The translations under genes were made by a program, and so were the position numbers. Positions 10,789 to 22,399 of a DNA stretch of 64,000 nt are shown piece by piece (the first letter of the stretch is position 1; each line of letters begins with the position of its first letter). This stretch comes from Quercus robur (Eukaryota; Streptophyta; Magnoliopsida; Fagales; Fagaceae). The notes under the pieces are model-generated. The model did no database searches, had not been told where the DNA came from, and worked only from the letters and a program-made list of their open reading frames with translations. The DNA lies in contig NC_065536.1 in assembly GCF_932294415.1 (NCBI RefSeq), positions 31,949,354-32,013,353 on the forward strand, read 5' to 3'.

Positions 10789-11400
10789 TCACACTCCCTC
10801 GTGTATCTCTATACACACGTCATGACTCCGCAACTTCGATCTTCTTCTTTGATCATCCGATCGAGTGCTCACACCCCCACGGCAAACCGGGCAGGTCACC
10901 TGCACCGAAAGCCACTTCTCGAGGCAGTTCGGATGAAACACATGCTTACAGAACGGAATCGCCTTCACGTCCTCGTTCTCCTCAAACTCGCTCAGACAAA
11001 TGGCGCAATCGACCTGGTACTTAGCGTCGTCTCCATGATAAGAGTAGACGGGCAGAGCAAGAATGATTGCGGGGTCGAGTCCATGATTTCTTTGAACCGA
11101 CCGCTGAGGCTGAGAAGAAGAATTATTATTATTATTATTTCTTGGCCATAGGTGTCGTCGGTGGTCTCGGCCCTGAGTCTGAGTGGTCTCAGAATTATCG
11201 TCTGAGTCGTCGCTGGGCTTGAACCAGGTGCAAATGTACCTGATGAGAATCCCAATTATTATTATGAGGGCTATAAAAGCGAATTCTGCAAGTGGATTGT
11301 TGTTGTTGTTGTTGTCGTGGCAGGTAGTGATAGGTTGTGGCAATGAGGGTGGAGCTGCCCATGATGAGGTCATGGCTTTGAAAAACGAGGTGATCATCAT
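10789..11400 (-). CDS. ATL-family RING-H2 finger protein (probable E3 ubiquitin ligase)
   Basis: A single-exon gene of 203 residues. ATL proteins are membrane-anchored E3 ligases that pass ubiquitin from an E2 enzyme to target proteins. Domain order fits the family. A hydrophobic segment at about residues 37-58 (LAEFAFIALIIIIGIL then IRYICTWF) is a likely membrane anchor. An acidic and Asn-rich linker follows, then the G-L-D motif at 107-109, then the RING-H2 finger. Its eight ligands are all visible: C132, C135, C151, H153, H156, C159, C170 and C173, with the Pro-containing segment CPVCRG. A basic tail (R-R-R-S-K-L-R-S) ends the protein. Length and lack of introns are usual for ATLs. The start is the first ATG of a double ATG, about 100 bp from a minus-strand TATA box. 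The target is unknown. A broken copy lies 1.6 kb downstream. Confidence 0.93.
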   Translation of the reverse strand: MMITSFFKAMTSSWAAPPSLPQPITTCHDNNNNNNPLAEFAFIALIIIIGILIRYICTWFKPSDDSDDNSETTQTQGRDHRRHLWPRNNNNNNSSSQPQRSVQRNHGLDPAIILALPVYSYHGDDAKYQVDCAICLSEFEENEDVKAIPFCKHVFHPNCLEKWLSVQVTCPVCRGGVSTRSDDQRRRSKLRSHDVCIEIHEGV

Positions 11401-11456
11401 CGTTGTAGAGTAGTATTGGGTTGTTGAAGTGGAGTCGAAGGCTTTGTTTGTAGAGA

Positions 11457-11512
11457 GGGAGAGAGAGAGTATTGTGGGCGAGTACTTTGGGGGTGATGCC
11501 TTTATTTATATA
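11457..11512 (-). promoter_or_regulatory. Core promoter of the RING-H2 gene
   Basis: On the minus strand, TATATAAATA (11503-11512) is followed downstream by a CT-rich stretch (complement of 11457-11471), typical of a plant TATA box plus pyrimidine-rich 5' leader. The TATA box lies 103 bp before the start codon. Confidence 0.6.
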
Positions 11513-11572
11513 GGCCTGGTTTGGATTCGATAAGGTGAGGTCAAAATCGAGTAGGAGAAGGTGTCGTGGCAA

Positions 11573-11723
11573 GTAAGATAGGTTCTCTTTGGTGGGCCCA
11601 ACACAGTCAATGAACCTAATTTCAGTAGTGGGCCAGTTTGAGGATTTAATTGGGCCATTTTATTTTATTTTTGGTAGAAAAATTATTACAATCGGATTTT
11701 GATAACGTTACAACCTTGTTTCA

Positions 11724-11760
<37 letters not shown>

Positions 11761-12081
11761 ACAATTGGGTTTTGATAACATAATTGAACAATTTTTTAAA
11801 CTTGGAGTTAAAAAAAAAAAAAAAAAAACCTGGACTCGACCAAAACCCTTTTTAAAGTGATTTTTTTTCTACATATTATATTGAGAAGGAACAACACAGT
11901 ATATTAGTTCTTAATAGTTTCATCATTTAATATTTATGGTGATGATATATTGTATTTTAAAAAAAAATTTATGGTCAATGACATTTAGGTTTTTTTTTTT
12001 ATTTTTTTTTTTTTTATGGAAATGGTGAAATACGGATTGTGTAAATATGAATTTATATTTTTTTTTTGAATTTTTTTATTT
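11573..12081. other. Spacer with poly-T and poly-A tracts
   Basis: Contains a T tract at about 11729-11756 and an A tract at about 11811-11828, flanked by a repeated phrase ACAAT(C/T)GG(A/G)TTTTGATAAC (11689-11708, 11762-11780). This suggests a small duplication or retroposed fragment. No gene. Confidence 0.45.
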
Positions 12082-12086
12082 GTTAT

Positions 12087-12855
12087 TGATGACACACGAA
12101 AATCAGTAAGCTAAAATGTTTCGGACTACGGTGATGGCTTTAAGACCTGAAAGGAAAGAAAAGATTGTTAAAGGTGACCGATGTAACCCCGCCAAGGACC
12201 CTCCGATGGTTAAGTCAGTTTTCTCTCTAGAATACAAAGATGAGAAACTGTGAATAATAGAACTTACATTTGTTGAATGAGACTTGATCATTTTATAGGG
12301 AGTTAGAAGTGAGTCTACTTGTTCGGATCCACTATCATCATGGGAGATGTGTGGAGTTAATGGAGAGAATTTCGGAGAACCCTCCCCACGTTCCAGAATG
12401 ACAGATTGTGGTTTGATTGTGTAAAGTTTGTAGAGAATTCCTCTGAAATTTACTACGTGTCGTATGGTCGTCCATACCCTTGTGGTCTATGGACGGTCAT
12501 CCTTGGTTATCCATAACCTTGTGAGGCATGGACAACCAACCTGATTTGGACGATTGTAATATCTTATGGAGGGATCTTGTTCATGTTTGGGGTACTTCTA
12601 TTGGGCTTCTTCTCTTGTCAAACCCTATGGACATGTGCTTGCCATGGACGACCATCATGAAAGCTCTTTACTCTAGACGAGCTTTGAGGACGTAAACATT
12701 GAGGACGATGCTTCTACCCTTCAGCCAGTGAAGGACGTCTCAAAGTCTGGGGACACTACCCTTAGTGGTTTATCAAAGTAGAAATCTATTTTCATCTTTA
12801 TTTGTTTTCTTTCTTTTTTCTTTCTTGGGGGTCCGTTGTTTTGGACCATTTAAAT
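12087..12855 (-). repeat. 3' LTR of the Ty3/Tat element
   Basis: Matches the 5' LTR at 20083-20640 block by block. For example, ACTACGGTGATGGCTTTA, CTACTTGTTCGGATCCACTA and GGGCTTCTTCTCTTGTCAAA occur in both. The two copies are about 90 percent alike by eye, indicating an old insertion. Beyond 12660 this copy contains about 190 bp not present in the other LTR, before a shared end resembling GTTTTGGACC at about 12850. The upper edge is therefore approximate. Confidence 0.8.
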
Positions 12856-13207
12856 TTCCTAAAGTACATTTCCTCGTCCATGTTTACAGACGGGGTTCTC
12901 ATACAATTGCCTTTTTAGGCCTGTTACTTTAAAGGGTTTTTGGACGGTGGTCGTCTATCCTTAGTTTTAGCTATAGATGCATTTTCAACCATGTTTGAAC
13001 GTTCGTTTTTGTAGCCAATTTCAATATCCAAGTATTTGAACTATCATGGAATGACTAAGTATTTTCCTCATCCTTATTTTGAACTTTTTGGAATTTTTAA
13101 TTAGCTATGCTTTTCCTTTCATCCATAGTTTGGATTACTCTGTGGTATTTTGCATGCATGTCTTTCTTCGTCCTTTGTTATTGGACGAGTGTACTAGGAG
13201 GTGTATG

Positions 13208-14446
13208 TGATAATAGCTTAATTTTGCACATTTATATCATTATTAGAAAGCATTATTATACTTATTTTGAGTTAATTCATGCATTTTATAGTTGATTTTG
13301 GAATAATACTGAATAATTAATTTTGTGCTTAATTGAATTTTAATGCGTGAATTTGTCTTTTGTAGGATAATGAAATTAAATAAGTGGATTTGTGCAAAAA
13401 AAAAAATAATGGACTTTAATTTTACAAGGGCCATGATGAAGTCAAAGAAGGCCAACCCAATTAAATTCAAGTCCAATTGGAGCAAGGAATCAACGGAAAT
13501 TTGCACCTAATCCAAGTCCAATTTGGATTAGGATTCCAGCTTGCAAACCAGTTAGTATTTGGAGCATAACTTTCTACTTAGATGTCCAATCGAGATGATT
13601 CAAGTTGGGCTGGAAATCTATCTTAAAGGGCTATAACCTTTTATTTGAAAAAAAGTCCTAATTCTGAAGTTAAATGGGCCACAAACGTCGGTTAAGTGAA
13701 GCCCAAAAACCTAGGATTTCCTCCAAACAGGAATTCAACTTGTAATAGGATTCCTTGACCTATTTAAAGGCAACATTCAGAGGGGAGCTGCTATAGAACA
13801 TAATTTAGGTCTTCTTAAAGTTTCTTTATAGTTTTTAGAGTTTTATTTGTGTTATGGCTTGCTAGAAACCTTGCTAAGGCAAGGGGTGAAACCCAACCGT
13901 TTATTGGTATATTCTTAACAATTATTTATTGGTTTTAATGCTTATGTTTTTATGTTTTTTATTGTTTTACTCATCTAGAAAAGTGTTTAGTTCTGTATAA
14001 TCCTTTGATTTATCGTAGACTCCAAGCACGTTAAATGCTTAGTATTCCCTGCGAACTAATTCACTAGTTTTGTTTTGCCTAAAATCAATCAATTGCATGA
14101 AACTACCTTAGACAATTAATTCTTGAGTTTTTATTGTTAAATCATCTGACTAAAATCATCATTCGTATGAATTTTAGTTGATTTATAAAATAAATATTGT
14201 TAAGACTACTAATAGATGTGTTGTGTGTGGGTCCCTAAACCTTACTTAATATATTATTATTTTCACTCAATTCAAATTACTTTCACTAAACTGTTAAAAA
14301 TCTCTTCAATTAAACTTTATTATTTTAGTTTTATTCTCTTGTGGTTTGCTAATCAATTCTTTTTTCCCTGTGGATTCGACCTCAGACTTATTGAGTTATT
14401 ACTTCGCAATAATCCTGCACTTGGGAGCATTATTTAAGTCACAGCA
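13208..14446. mobile_element. Solo LTR nested in the Ty3/Tat element
   Basis: Starts TGATAATAGCTTAATTTTGC and ends TTAAGTCACAGCA, a TG...CA terminus pair, with a perfect 5-base duplication GTATG at 13203-13207 and 14447-14451. At 1239 bp it is non-coding, with no second copy or internal region, which is the signature of LTR-LTR recombination. Its text (CAAGGGGTGAAACCCAACCG, TTCCCTGCGAACTAA) differs from the host element, so it belongs to another family. Confidence 0.85.
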
Positions 14447-14636
14447 GTATGTTCCTTCCCTTTGTATTTATATTGTTACCTTAAGGTTTTATGACAATTT
14501 GCCTTTTCCTCATCTAAGGATGGCTCATGATGATACATCTTTGCGTCCAGAGATTTTAGACGTCTTTAAGTTTCTATGGACGTTAATTTCACAAAATCAT
14601 CAACACTTAAGTTAGAAAATTAAAATTGCTTTATAT

Positions 14637-14741
14637 ACAATAGAGAACTTTGTACATAACATCATCCATAGACAATAGGGAGTTTTGCACATAATATTGT
14701 CCATAGACAATAGAGAACTTAGTACATAACATCATCCATAG
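14637..14741. repeat. Three 35-bp tandem repeats
   Basis: The unit ACAATAGAGAACTTTGTACA plus TAACATCATCCATAG is repeated at 14637, 14672 and 14707, followed by a partial fourth copy. It lies in the non-coding 3' region of the Ty3/Tat element between integrase and the 3' LTR. Confidence 0.85.
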
Positions 14742-14999
14742 ACATCATTCATGCTAGTAACTAGTTCTTTTTTAGGGAAGTCAAATTGCTTTATATACAA
14801 AAGGACTTTGTTCATGATATCATCCATAAACATAGCACATGCTAGTAGCTAGTGCTTTATAGGGAATTCAAATGCTATAAAATATAAAATACTGCTAGAA
14901 AACATAAGTACTAAAAGATAACATAAACAAACTACTCGTGATCACTAGTAATCTTTAGTTTTGTCCATGCTGACCTTCCTGACGAGTCCTCTTTACTAG

Positions 15000-17900
15000 T
15001 AGTACTTCCTTAAGTGCTTCAGATTCCACAAGTGCTCCAGCCTTCGACCATCCAAGGCTTCTAGGTCCCAACTTTCCATGAATGAGGTCCTTAGTAGTCA
15101 GGGACACCCTTTTCAGGATGAGATCCTAGAAGTTAAATTGCCTTGGTTTTACCAATGCATCATGGTTCTTAGTCATCAGGTTCTTGTAACGTGCCACCCT
15201 TTATTTTGTGTCCATCCTTACCTCGTTAATGAGATTGAGGCTTAGACAGAGTTGTTTCTCATTTTCCTCCTCCTTATAATGGGCCACCCTGTAGCTAGTC
15301 AGACCAACCTCCGCGGGTACCACTGCATCACTTCCATATGCTAGCTTAAAAGGAGTCTCTCTAGTAGGAGTCCTTACTATCGTCCTGTATGCCCAAAGGA
15401 CACTAGGTAATTCGTCTGGCCATATCCCTTTTGCCCCCTCAAACCAAGTCTTGATGATTTTCAGCAAGGATCGGTTTGCAACTTTTGCTTGTTCATTAGC
15501 TTATGGGTGGGAGAGTGAAGAATAGTGATTCTTGATTCCTAACTGCTCACAGAACTCTCTGAAGGGTGTTGTCAAATTGGCGTCCATTGTCTGAGATGAG
15601 CACCCTAGGGATTCCAAAACAATAGATAATGTTCTTCCAAACAAAGCTTCTAATGTTCTATTTAGTGATTTTTGCCAAGGGCTCTACTTCTACCCATTTG
15701 GTAAAATAATCAATCCCTACCACTAAGAACTTCATTTGCCTTATCCTCACGGGAAAGGGACTAAGGATGTCAAGTCCCCACTGGGCAAAGGGCCAAAGGG
15801 CCACCATTGGAGTGAAGTACTTTGATGGTCGCCTTGGTATGTTGCTGTAGCACTGACACTTGTCACACGCTTTAACATAAGCTTTGGTATCTACTTGCAT
15901 AGACGGCTTGTAATATCCTACACAAACCATCTTATGGACGAGGGACTTAGCCTCTGAATGGTTTCCATAGGCCCCTTTATGGACGTCTCTTTGGACGTAG
16001 TGTGACTCGTCTGTAGTCAAACACTTCAGATAGAACTGAGAGAAACCTCTCTTGTATAGCACCTCGTCCATGAGGACAAACTTTGCTGCTCTTACTCTCA
16101 GCTTTCTTGCTTCTTCTCTATCTTCGAGGAGAATTCCATATTTAAGATAAAACATGATGGGAGTAGTCCAATTGGCTACTCCGTCTATCTGATTCACTTT
16201 TAGAACATCTATACTTGGGATGTACTGGAATTTAATTTGATCATCCACTATCTCGTCTGAAGATATCGTCTTGGCTAAGACGTCGGCTTTCGTATTTTCC
16301 TCCCTTAGTATTTGTTGGAACTAGGCTGTTGTGAAGCCTTCAATGCACTGTTTAACTTTGCCCAAGTACTTCTTCATTCATTCTTCATTCATACTCTGCT
16401 TTATTGTTGGTCGTCTGGAATTGTAGACAGACGGCATACTCTAGACGATCCCCTTCCAGTGACTGTAGTACTATTCCAACTCCACCTGCATGCTGTGTAG
16501 ACGAACCATTTATATGGACGACCCACTGCTTTATCCCCTGGTCTCCACTCTGCTGCTCACAGGTAGGAGTAAATTTGGTAATGAAGTCTGCAAAGGCTTG
16601 GGCTTTTATTGCTTCTCTTGGTCGATATCGCACATCTAGTGGCTTCCAACTTATTCATAACCTTTTTTAGCGGGTGATCTGTTAGGACGTTGATAACATG
16701 AGCTTGGAAATAAGGTCTGAGCTTTCTTACTACTGTTACCAATGAAAAGGCTAACTTTTCCATTGGTGGATATCGTCCTTCAGCTCCTTTTAAAACTTTA
16801 CTAGTGTAATAGACGAGCTTTTGCACATTTCCTTCTTTTCTAATTAAGGCCAAACTTACTGCATGAGGGGACACCGCTAGGTAAAGGTATAACTCTTCAC
16901 CTGGTTTTGATGGGCTCGACAACATAGTTGAGGTGAGATAAGTCTTCAAGTCTTCAAACGCTTGTTGACAGTCGTCCGTCCATTCAAATGCTTTTCCTTA
17001 ACACTTTGAAAAATGGTATACACTTGTTAGTGACTTTTGAGATGAACCTATTAAAGGTAGCTACTCATCCAGTGAGGCTTCAGACATCCTTGACATTTTT
17101 TAGGGGTTCTATGTTCAAAATTGCTTGGATTTTATCAGGATTTGCTTCAATTCCTCTCTACAAAACCACAAAACCAAGGAATTTCCTTGATGCAACTCCA
17201 AAAGCACATTTACTTGGATTCAGCTTCATCTTATATCGTTTAAGTGTGTCGAAAGTTTCCTGGAGGTCGTCCAGATGTTGCATCTCCTTTGCACTTTTGA
17301 CTAGCATATCATCCATGTACACTTCTACATTTCACCCAATTTGTGGACGAAACATGTGGTTAACTAGTCTTTGATAGGTAGCTCCTGCATTTTTTAGACC
17401 AAACGACATTACTTTGTAACAAGATAAATCTTGGTTTGTGATAAATGATATTTTCTCTTGGTTTACCTCGTCCATCTTAATGGTTGTACTCTGAGAATGC
17501 GTTCATGAAACTTAGCAATTTATGTCCAGCTGTTGAGTCCACCATCTGGTCAATGTGTGGAAAATGATAACTATCTTTGGGGCATGCCTTGTTTAAGTTT
17601 GTGAAGTCCATGCACATTCTCCATTTGCCATTAGCTTTTTTACCATTATTACATTAGCTAGCCAATCAGGGTTGTGGATTTCGCAGATAAACTCTGTGGT
17701 TACCAACTTTTGGACTTCTTCTTTAATGGCATTGTCTCGTTTTGGGGTAAACACTTTCTTTTTTTGACAGACAGGCTTATGAGATAGGGATACATTCAGA
17801 CGATAAGTAATCATGCTTCGGTCAATCTCAGGCATATCTTCGTGACTCCAAGTAAAAACATCCATGCTCTTCTTGAGGAATTGGACAAGATCCTTCTTTG

Positions 17901-18366
17901 TCTTCTCTTCCATGCTTGTCCCAATTCTGGTGAACTTCTCGGGGTTGGACTCGTCCAATGGTACATCTTCCAATACTTCGATTGATTTTACCACTGTTCG
18001 TCTCTCTTCAATGTTCATCGTTTGTATCTGCTCATCCATTGCCAACATTGCTAAGTAACACTCTCTAGCAACTAGTAGGTCTCTTTGTACTTCCCCAATG
18101 CCATACTCCGTTGGGAATTTGACAAACAAGTGGTAGGTGGACGTTGCGGCTCTCCAACTGTTTAAAGTTGGTCGTCCGATGATGGCATTATACGAGGACA
18201 AACAGTCCACAACAAGGAAGTTCACTTCCTTATTGATTTGTCGTGGGTAAAAGCCGACCACAGTTGGCAAGGAGATAGTAACCACTGGTAGAACCTCCAT
18301 TCCTCCGAATCCAATTAAAGGCACACTCATTGGACGAAGTAACTTCTTGTTAATTCTCATTTGCTA
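15000..18366 (-). pseudogene. Pol region of the Ty3/Tat element
   Basis: The domains run in minus orientation. A protease and linker region (18360-17900) contains Y-N-A-I-I-G-R-P-T-L-N. Reverse transcriptase follows (about 17850-17000), with D-M-P-E-I-D and NPDWLANVIMVKK, and the catalytic Y-M-D-D is intact at 17308-17319. RNase H covers about 16949-16640, with Y-T-S-K-V-L-K-G-A-E-x-R-Y and L-T-D-H-P-L. A second RNase H-like domain lies at 16540-16385 (VHINGSSTQ, TNNKAEYE). Integrase covers 16248-15201, with the zinc-binding H-x3-H...C-x2-C region (CDKCQCY), P-F-A-Q-W-G-L-D-I, and W-A-Y-R-T. Frames change near 17610, 16990 and 16640 and around 15500-15650, and stops are frequent in 17000-17590. 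The enzyme chain cannot be produced as one polyprotein. Confidence 0.88.
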
Positions 18367-18499
18367 GAAGGCTAGATAGTAAAGGATGTCTGTTGTACTC
18401 CCATTGTCTATTAACACCCTTCTAGTTGTATAATTTGCAATCACCAAAGTGATGACGATTGCATCATCATGAGGATGGTGTAGTCATCTTGCATTTTCG

Positions 18500-19990
18500 T
18501 CTGTGAAAATAATGGCAAACTCATCTTCTCAAACAGTCTTTGGTGGTCGTCCAGATAATTGAACATTCTGGACTACCTGCAAGAAGGTCTTCTTGGCTTT
18601 GGACGAGCTTCTAGTTGATGTGCCCCCTATAATGACCCTTATTTCTCCAAGAGGTTGATGCGCTGGTTCTTCTGCTTTGCCCTTCATTAGCTGCCTTTCG
18701 TCTTTGTGGTCTCGTCCAAGGAAATTTTTCAACTTTCCCTGATTAATGAGAACTTCAATTTGCTACTTCAAGCCGTAACACTCGTCCATATCATGTCCAT
18801 GGTCTTGGTGGAAACGATAGTACTTGCTTTTGTTCCGCTTGCTAGGCCTTTCATCTTCTCAAGCCATTTTAATGATGGGTCATCTTTAATCTGTATCAGT
18901 ACTGGATCAAATGGGGTATTCAGGGGAATGTAGTTGGAGTATCATATTGAGGATGATCCTACCTTCTTGCCATCTCGATCCCTTTTTTCCCTTGTCTTGG
19001 CCTTCTTTGGACGAGGGCATTGCTTTGGATGGTGTACATAACCATTTTCCACTCATTCAACCTTCTTCTTTTTCTTAGCAATAATTGCGCCTTCTACGTT
19101 CATGAAACTTTTGGTTGAATGTAACAACTCAACCATCGTCTGCGACTCCCAATCGTAAAATTTATGGATGATCAAATCTAAATTGACTCCATTGTAGAAG
19201 GCTGCCAAGAGGATTTTGTCATTCATCTCGTCCACCAATAGGGCTTCCTTGTTAAAACGGCTAATGAAAGTATGCAGAATCTCATTTTCTATGTTCAGCA
19301 AACTAGACGAGGAATACTTATGCCTTTGGCCCCCGACAAAGTTGTTGACAAACAACTTGCTTATCTCCTGAAACGAAGTTATAGTGTTTGGTGGTAGCTT
19401 ACCAAATCATACTCTGGCTAGGCCTTTCAACGTGGTTGGAAAGGCTTTGCACATGATTTCATCTAGAACACCTTGGAGGTGCATGGTCGTCTTGAACATG
19501 GCAATGTGATCGCAAGGGTCCCATGTTCCATCATATGAGTCCAAGGTAGGCATTTTGGATTTGGAGGGTAGGGGTGATTGGTGATGGACGCGTTGAAAGG
19601 AGAGTCAGTCTTATGGACAAGGTCATCCACGTGACTTGCCCTTCTCATGGATTCCTTCATCTCCTCCATGGCTCTTTTCATTTGATCCATCTTTCTCTCC
19701 AAGTGGGGTACTCTATAAGTAACAGTACCTCTAGAATGATCTCCTCCCTCAATGTCGTTTTCAGCCCCTTAATTATCTAAATTTTACTTGTGCTCCTCGC
19801 CACAGCGTTGTTGTCAGTGTCTGTTAACTTCTCTAGTTAATTCTTGGTTTTATTGCGTCAAGTCTACCATTGCAATAGCCATGGACTACAACTGTTGCTT
19901 GACGGTTAGTGGTGGTGCTGGTGCATAGTTTGGGTGACTTGAGGTGTTTCCACTCTCCTAGTGCTCTGGACTAGTGGCCATTGACCTAGT
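18500..19990 (-). pseudogene. Gag region of the Ty3/Tat element
   Basis: The minus strand shows a coiled leader (M-D-Q-M-K-R-A-M-E-E-M-K-E, about 19700-19640), then the gag core with F-V-N-N-F-V-G-G-Q-R-H-K and F-I-S-R-F-N-K-E-A-L (19355-19053). A downstream cysteine/histidine linker follows around 18830-18760 (H-G-H-D-M-D-E-C-Y) and then K-N-F-L-G-R-D-H (18732 onward). A frameshift near 19540 splits leader and core, and stops at about 19030 and 18950 break the rest. Its gag resembles the edge element at 1-725 (same F-x-G-G-Q-R-H-K core), but the two are clearly distinct. Confidence 0.82.
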
Positions 19991-20061
19991 CCGAACTATG
20001 CAGCCTTTTTGTCTTGGAAAGCTAGGTGGTTTGCACTTGGGAACTTTGCTTACCACCTTAT

Positions 20062-20082
20062 CTCCCCATATACAGAGCCAAC
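20062..20082 (-). promoter_or_regulatory. Primer-site region of the Ty3/Tat element
   Basis: Read on the minus strand, TTGGCTCTGTATATGGGGAG follows the 5' LTR end directly, in the position and form of the TTGGC...GGGGA sequence seen in plant Ty3 elements. Confidence 0.6.
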
Positions 20083-21727
20083 TGATGATGCATGAAAATC
20101 AGTAGGCTAGAATGCTTCAAACTACGGTGATGGCTTTAGGACCTGAAAGGAAAGAAAAGATTGTTAAGGGCGACCGGTGTAACCCGACCAAGGAAGGACC
20201 TTCCGACGATTAAGTCAGTTTTCTCTCTAAAACACAAAGATAAGAAATTGTGAATAATAGATCTTACCTTTGTTGAATAAGATTTGATCCTTTTATAGAG
20301 AGTTAAAAGTGGGTCTACTTGTTCGGATCCACTATCATCATGGGAGATGTGTGGAGTTAATGGAGAAAATGGAGAGAATTTTGGGGAACTCTCCCCACGT
20401 TTTGGAATGATAGATCATGGTTTGATTGTGTAAAGCTTGTAGAGAATTCTTCTGAAATTTACTAAGTGTTGTGTGGTCATCCATACCCTTTTGGTCTATG
20501 GACAATCATCCTTGGTTGTCCATAACCTTGTGAGGCATGGACAACCAACCTGATTTAGACGATTGTAATATCTTATGGAGGGATCTTGTTCATGTATGGG
20601 GTACTTATATTGGGCTTCTTCTCTTGTCAAACCCTATAGATGTTGATAGGCCAAAAACAAATTGACCCTTTGTGATAAATTAACCAATTAATTTAGCCAA
20701 GTGAATTAATTAAGTTAATTAACATGCAAACGCGTGGTAGCACAAACAAATCACCAATAAACTAATTATGTAGCAGAAAATAAATGACACGGTGATTTGT
20801 TTACGAATGGGGAAAACTTAACGGCAAAAATCCCACCGGGTGATTTTCAGGTCACCACTCTCGAAATTCCACTATTATCACAACAAGCGGTTACAAGTAA
20901 AAGAATCCTAGTACTTTATACCAACCTAAAGTTGAACCCTTACCCCAATACCTAATTAGACTTGTTCTATAGTGACAATTTCCTTTTTTGATACGCGGCT
21001 TCCAAGTATGTGACTAACCAATGCGCAGATTCCAATACACGACTTCAATCACCAACTAAAGAAGGTTGTTGGCTGCAAAGTTCTTCAGTTCATCCCAATG
21101 ATGAAAATCAAGAAGATGCTTGGTCACAAAACCCTATGGTGCACATACACAGCAACTTCTTCACAAGAATGATGAATTAGGGCAAAACTTTGTCTCTGGT
21201 TACAAATTGCTTGAACAAACTTTGCTCAACACTTGTGTAACTTGTGTACACTTTGACGGCCCTTAAAATAATCCTTTTATATGTCTAGGGTTAGAAGAAA
21301 AGAAGACTCAAACACATAATCACGGATTAGAGTCAAAACAGAACTGGAATTATGTTTTTCATAAAGCTCAACAGATAGCTGTTTGTCGAGGTGCTGTTGA
21401 GCAACTATCGAGCCACAAGGCTGGAACAGCTTCTTAAGCTTGATGGATAACTAGCTATCGAGTTTTAATGAACAGCATTTCTTCAGCTTGAATCTTAGAC
21501 AGACTTGCATGTCTTCAACACTTGATCTTGAAACACAGTTTCTTGAAGTATTAAACATATTCTAGATCTACCTAAATACAAGTAAAATGCGTTTTGTCAA
21601 AGGATAAGTCAATTACATAAAATAGTGACATATATTCCTAACAAGTGAATCACATATGTCCTAATAGATGTGTGCTTGCCATGGACGACCATCATGGACA
21701 AACTAAACTTGGTTTTGGACCTTATCA
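20083..21727 (-). repeat. 5' LTR of the Ty3/Tat element, interrupted
   Basis: Two parts, 20083-20640 and 21662-21727, belong to one LTR. The joined order matches the uninterrupted 3' LTR, where CCCTATGGACATGTGCTTGC corresponds to the sequence split here. The intervening 20641-21661 is a later Copia-type LTR. Compared with the 3' LTR this copy lacks about 190 bp after CGACCATCATG. Confidence 0.85.
20641..21661 (-). mobile_element. Copia-type solo LTR nested in the 5' LTR
   Basis: Begins TGTTGATAGGCC and ends near ATATGTCCTA. It is flanked by ATAGA at 20636-20640 and 21662-21666, a 5-base duplication that also agrees with the uninterrupted sequence in the other LTR. In minus orientation it would start TAGGACATATGTGATTCACT. 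It has TATA-like ATATAAAAGG on the minus strand near 21275-21284 and shares many blocks with the LTR at 6398-7165. No coding region. Confidence 0.75.
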
Positions 21728-21891
21728 GTTATCTTATTTGTATTTAAAGGAAGACAAAGACAATATAATCAATATTTATTATCATTACCATTAATATTAT
21801 TTTTATTATTAATATTTTTTTACATGTGAAATGATATAAATCAACTTAATTTGTAATCTGATTAAACTTGCCAGATCATCAGGTCTCTCTT

Positions 21892-22270
21892 AAGACAAAG
21901 TTTAGCTACAAAATTGGTTATAATCTTAGGCTACAACCTTAGTAAAATTAACATTGCTACATATTTTGAAAATCTAATCGTTGAATTGCATATTCTTTAT
22001 ACTCTTAATACACATGTCAAATTTTGTGTTAATCAAATATTATTTATTAAATGATCTATATGGTTATATTTTATGCATAATTTTAAACTACAAAACTTGT
22101 AATCTAAACAATTTATTGATGATATAGCTATTAATCTTTTATTTTTTTTTTTATAAATTTTGTAATCATAAAAGATATAAAAAGAAGATAGAATCCAATA
22201 GTAGATTGTCAAAATTTAATTGACCTCCAATAAAAAGATATTGAGCAAGATGGTAACTTAAGTTACATCT
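21892..22270. mobile_element. MITE, family M1, reverse orientation
   Basis: Starts GACAAAGTTTAGCTACAAAA. The interior (TGAAAATCTAATCGTTGAAT, TTTATGCATAATTTTAAACT) is the reverse of the copy at 59271-59689, and similar text occurs at about 56540-56950. No coding content. It ends about 30 bp from the promoter of the HAD-like gene, so it forms part of that gene's upstream region. Confidence 0.65.
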
Positions 22271-22297
22271 CTCTCCTACTACAAATAAGTCGGAGGA

Positions 22298-22303
22298 TAT
22301 AAA
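22298..22303 (+). promoter_or_regulatory. TATA box candidate of the HAD-like gene
   Basis: TATAAA at 22298-22303 lies 97 bp before the start codon, in a position that would allow a 60-70 base leader. Confidence 0.5.
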
Positions 22304-22399
22304 GGTCATTTAAACAGCAAAAACATTCAATAAGGTGGTATCACAGTTCAGCCATCATCAAACAGTCCCGGAGCCAAAAAAAAACAGAACCAACTGCTA

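Larger units (their letters stand above)
12087..21727 (-). mobile_element. Ty3/Tat-like LTR retrotransposon, full span, decayed
   Basis: The element is bounded by TGAT...ATCA termini and a perfect 5-base target duplication, GTTAT at 12082-12086 and 21728-21732. In minus orientation the order is 5' LTR (21727-20083), primer-site region, gag, protease, reverse transcriptase, RNase H, a second RNase H-like domain, integrase, and 3' LTR (about 12855-12087). The extra RNase H-like domain, with TNNKAEYE after a G-G-V-G-I-V-L core, is a hallmark of the Tat branch of plant Ty3 elements. Every coding domain has stops or frameshifts, so it is inactive. Two later insertions sit inside: a solo LTR at 13208-14446 and a Copia-type LTR at 20641-21661. 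Confidence 0.92.

Noticed and set aside
11195..11572. Open frames overlapping the RING-H2 gene, such as a 125-codon minus frame and plus-strand frames at 10801-11413.
   Set aside because: They are shadows. Only the 203-codon frame carries the complete RING-H2 ligand set and membrane segment.
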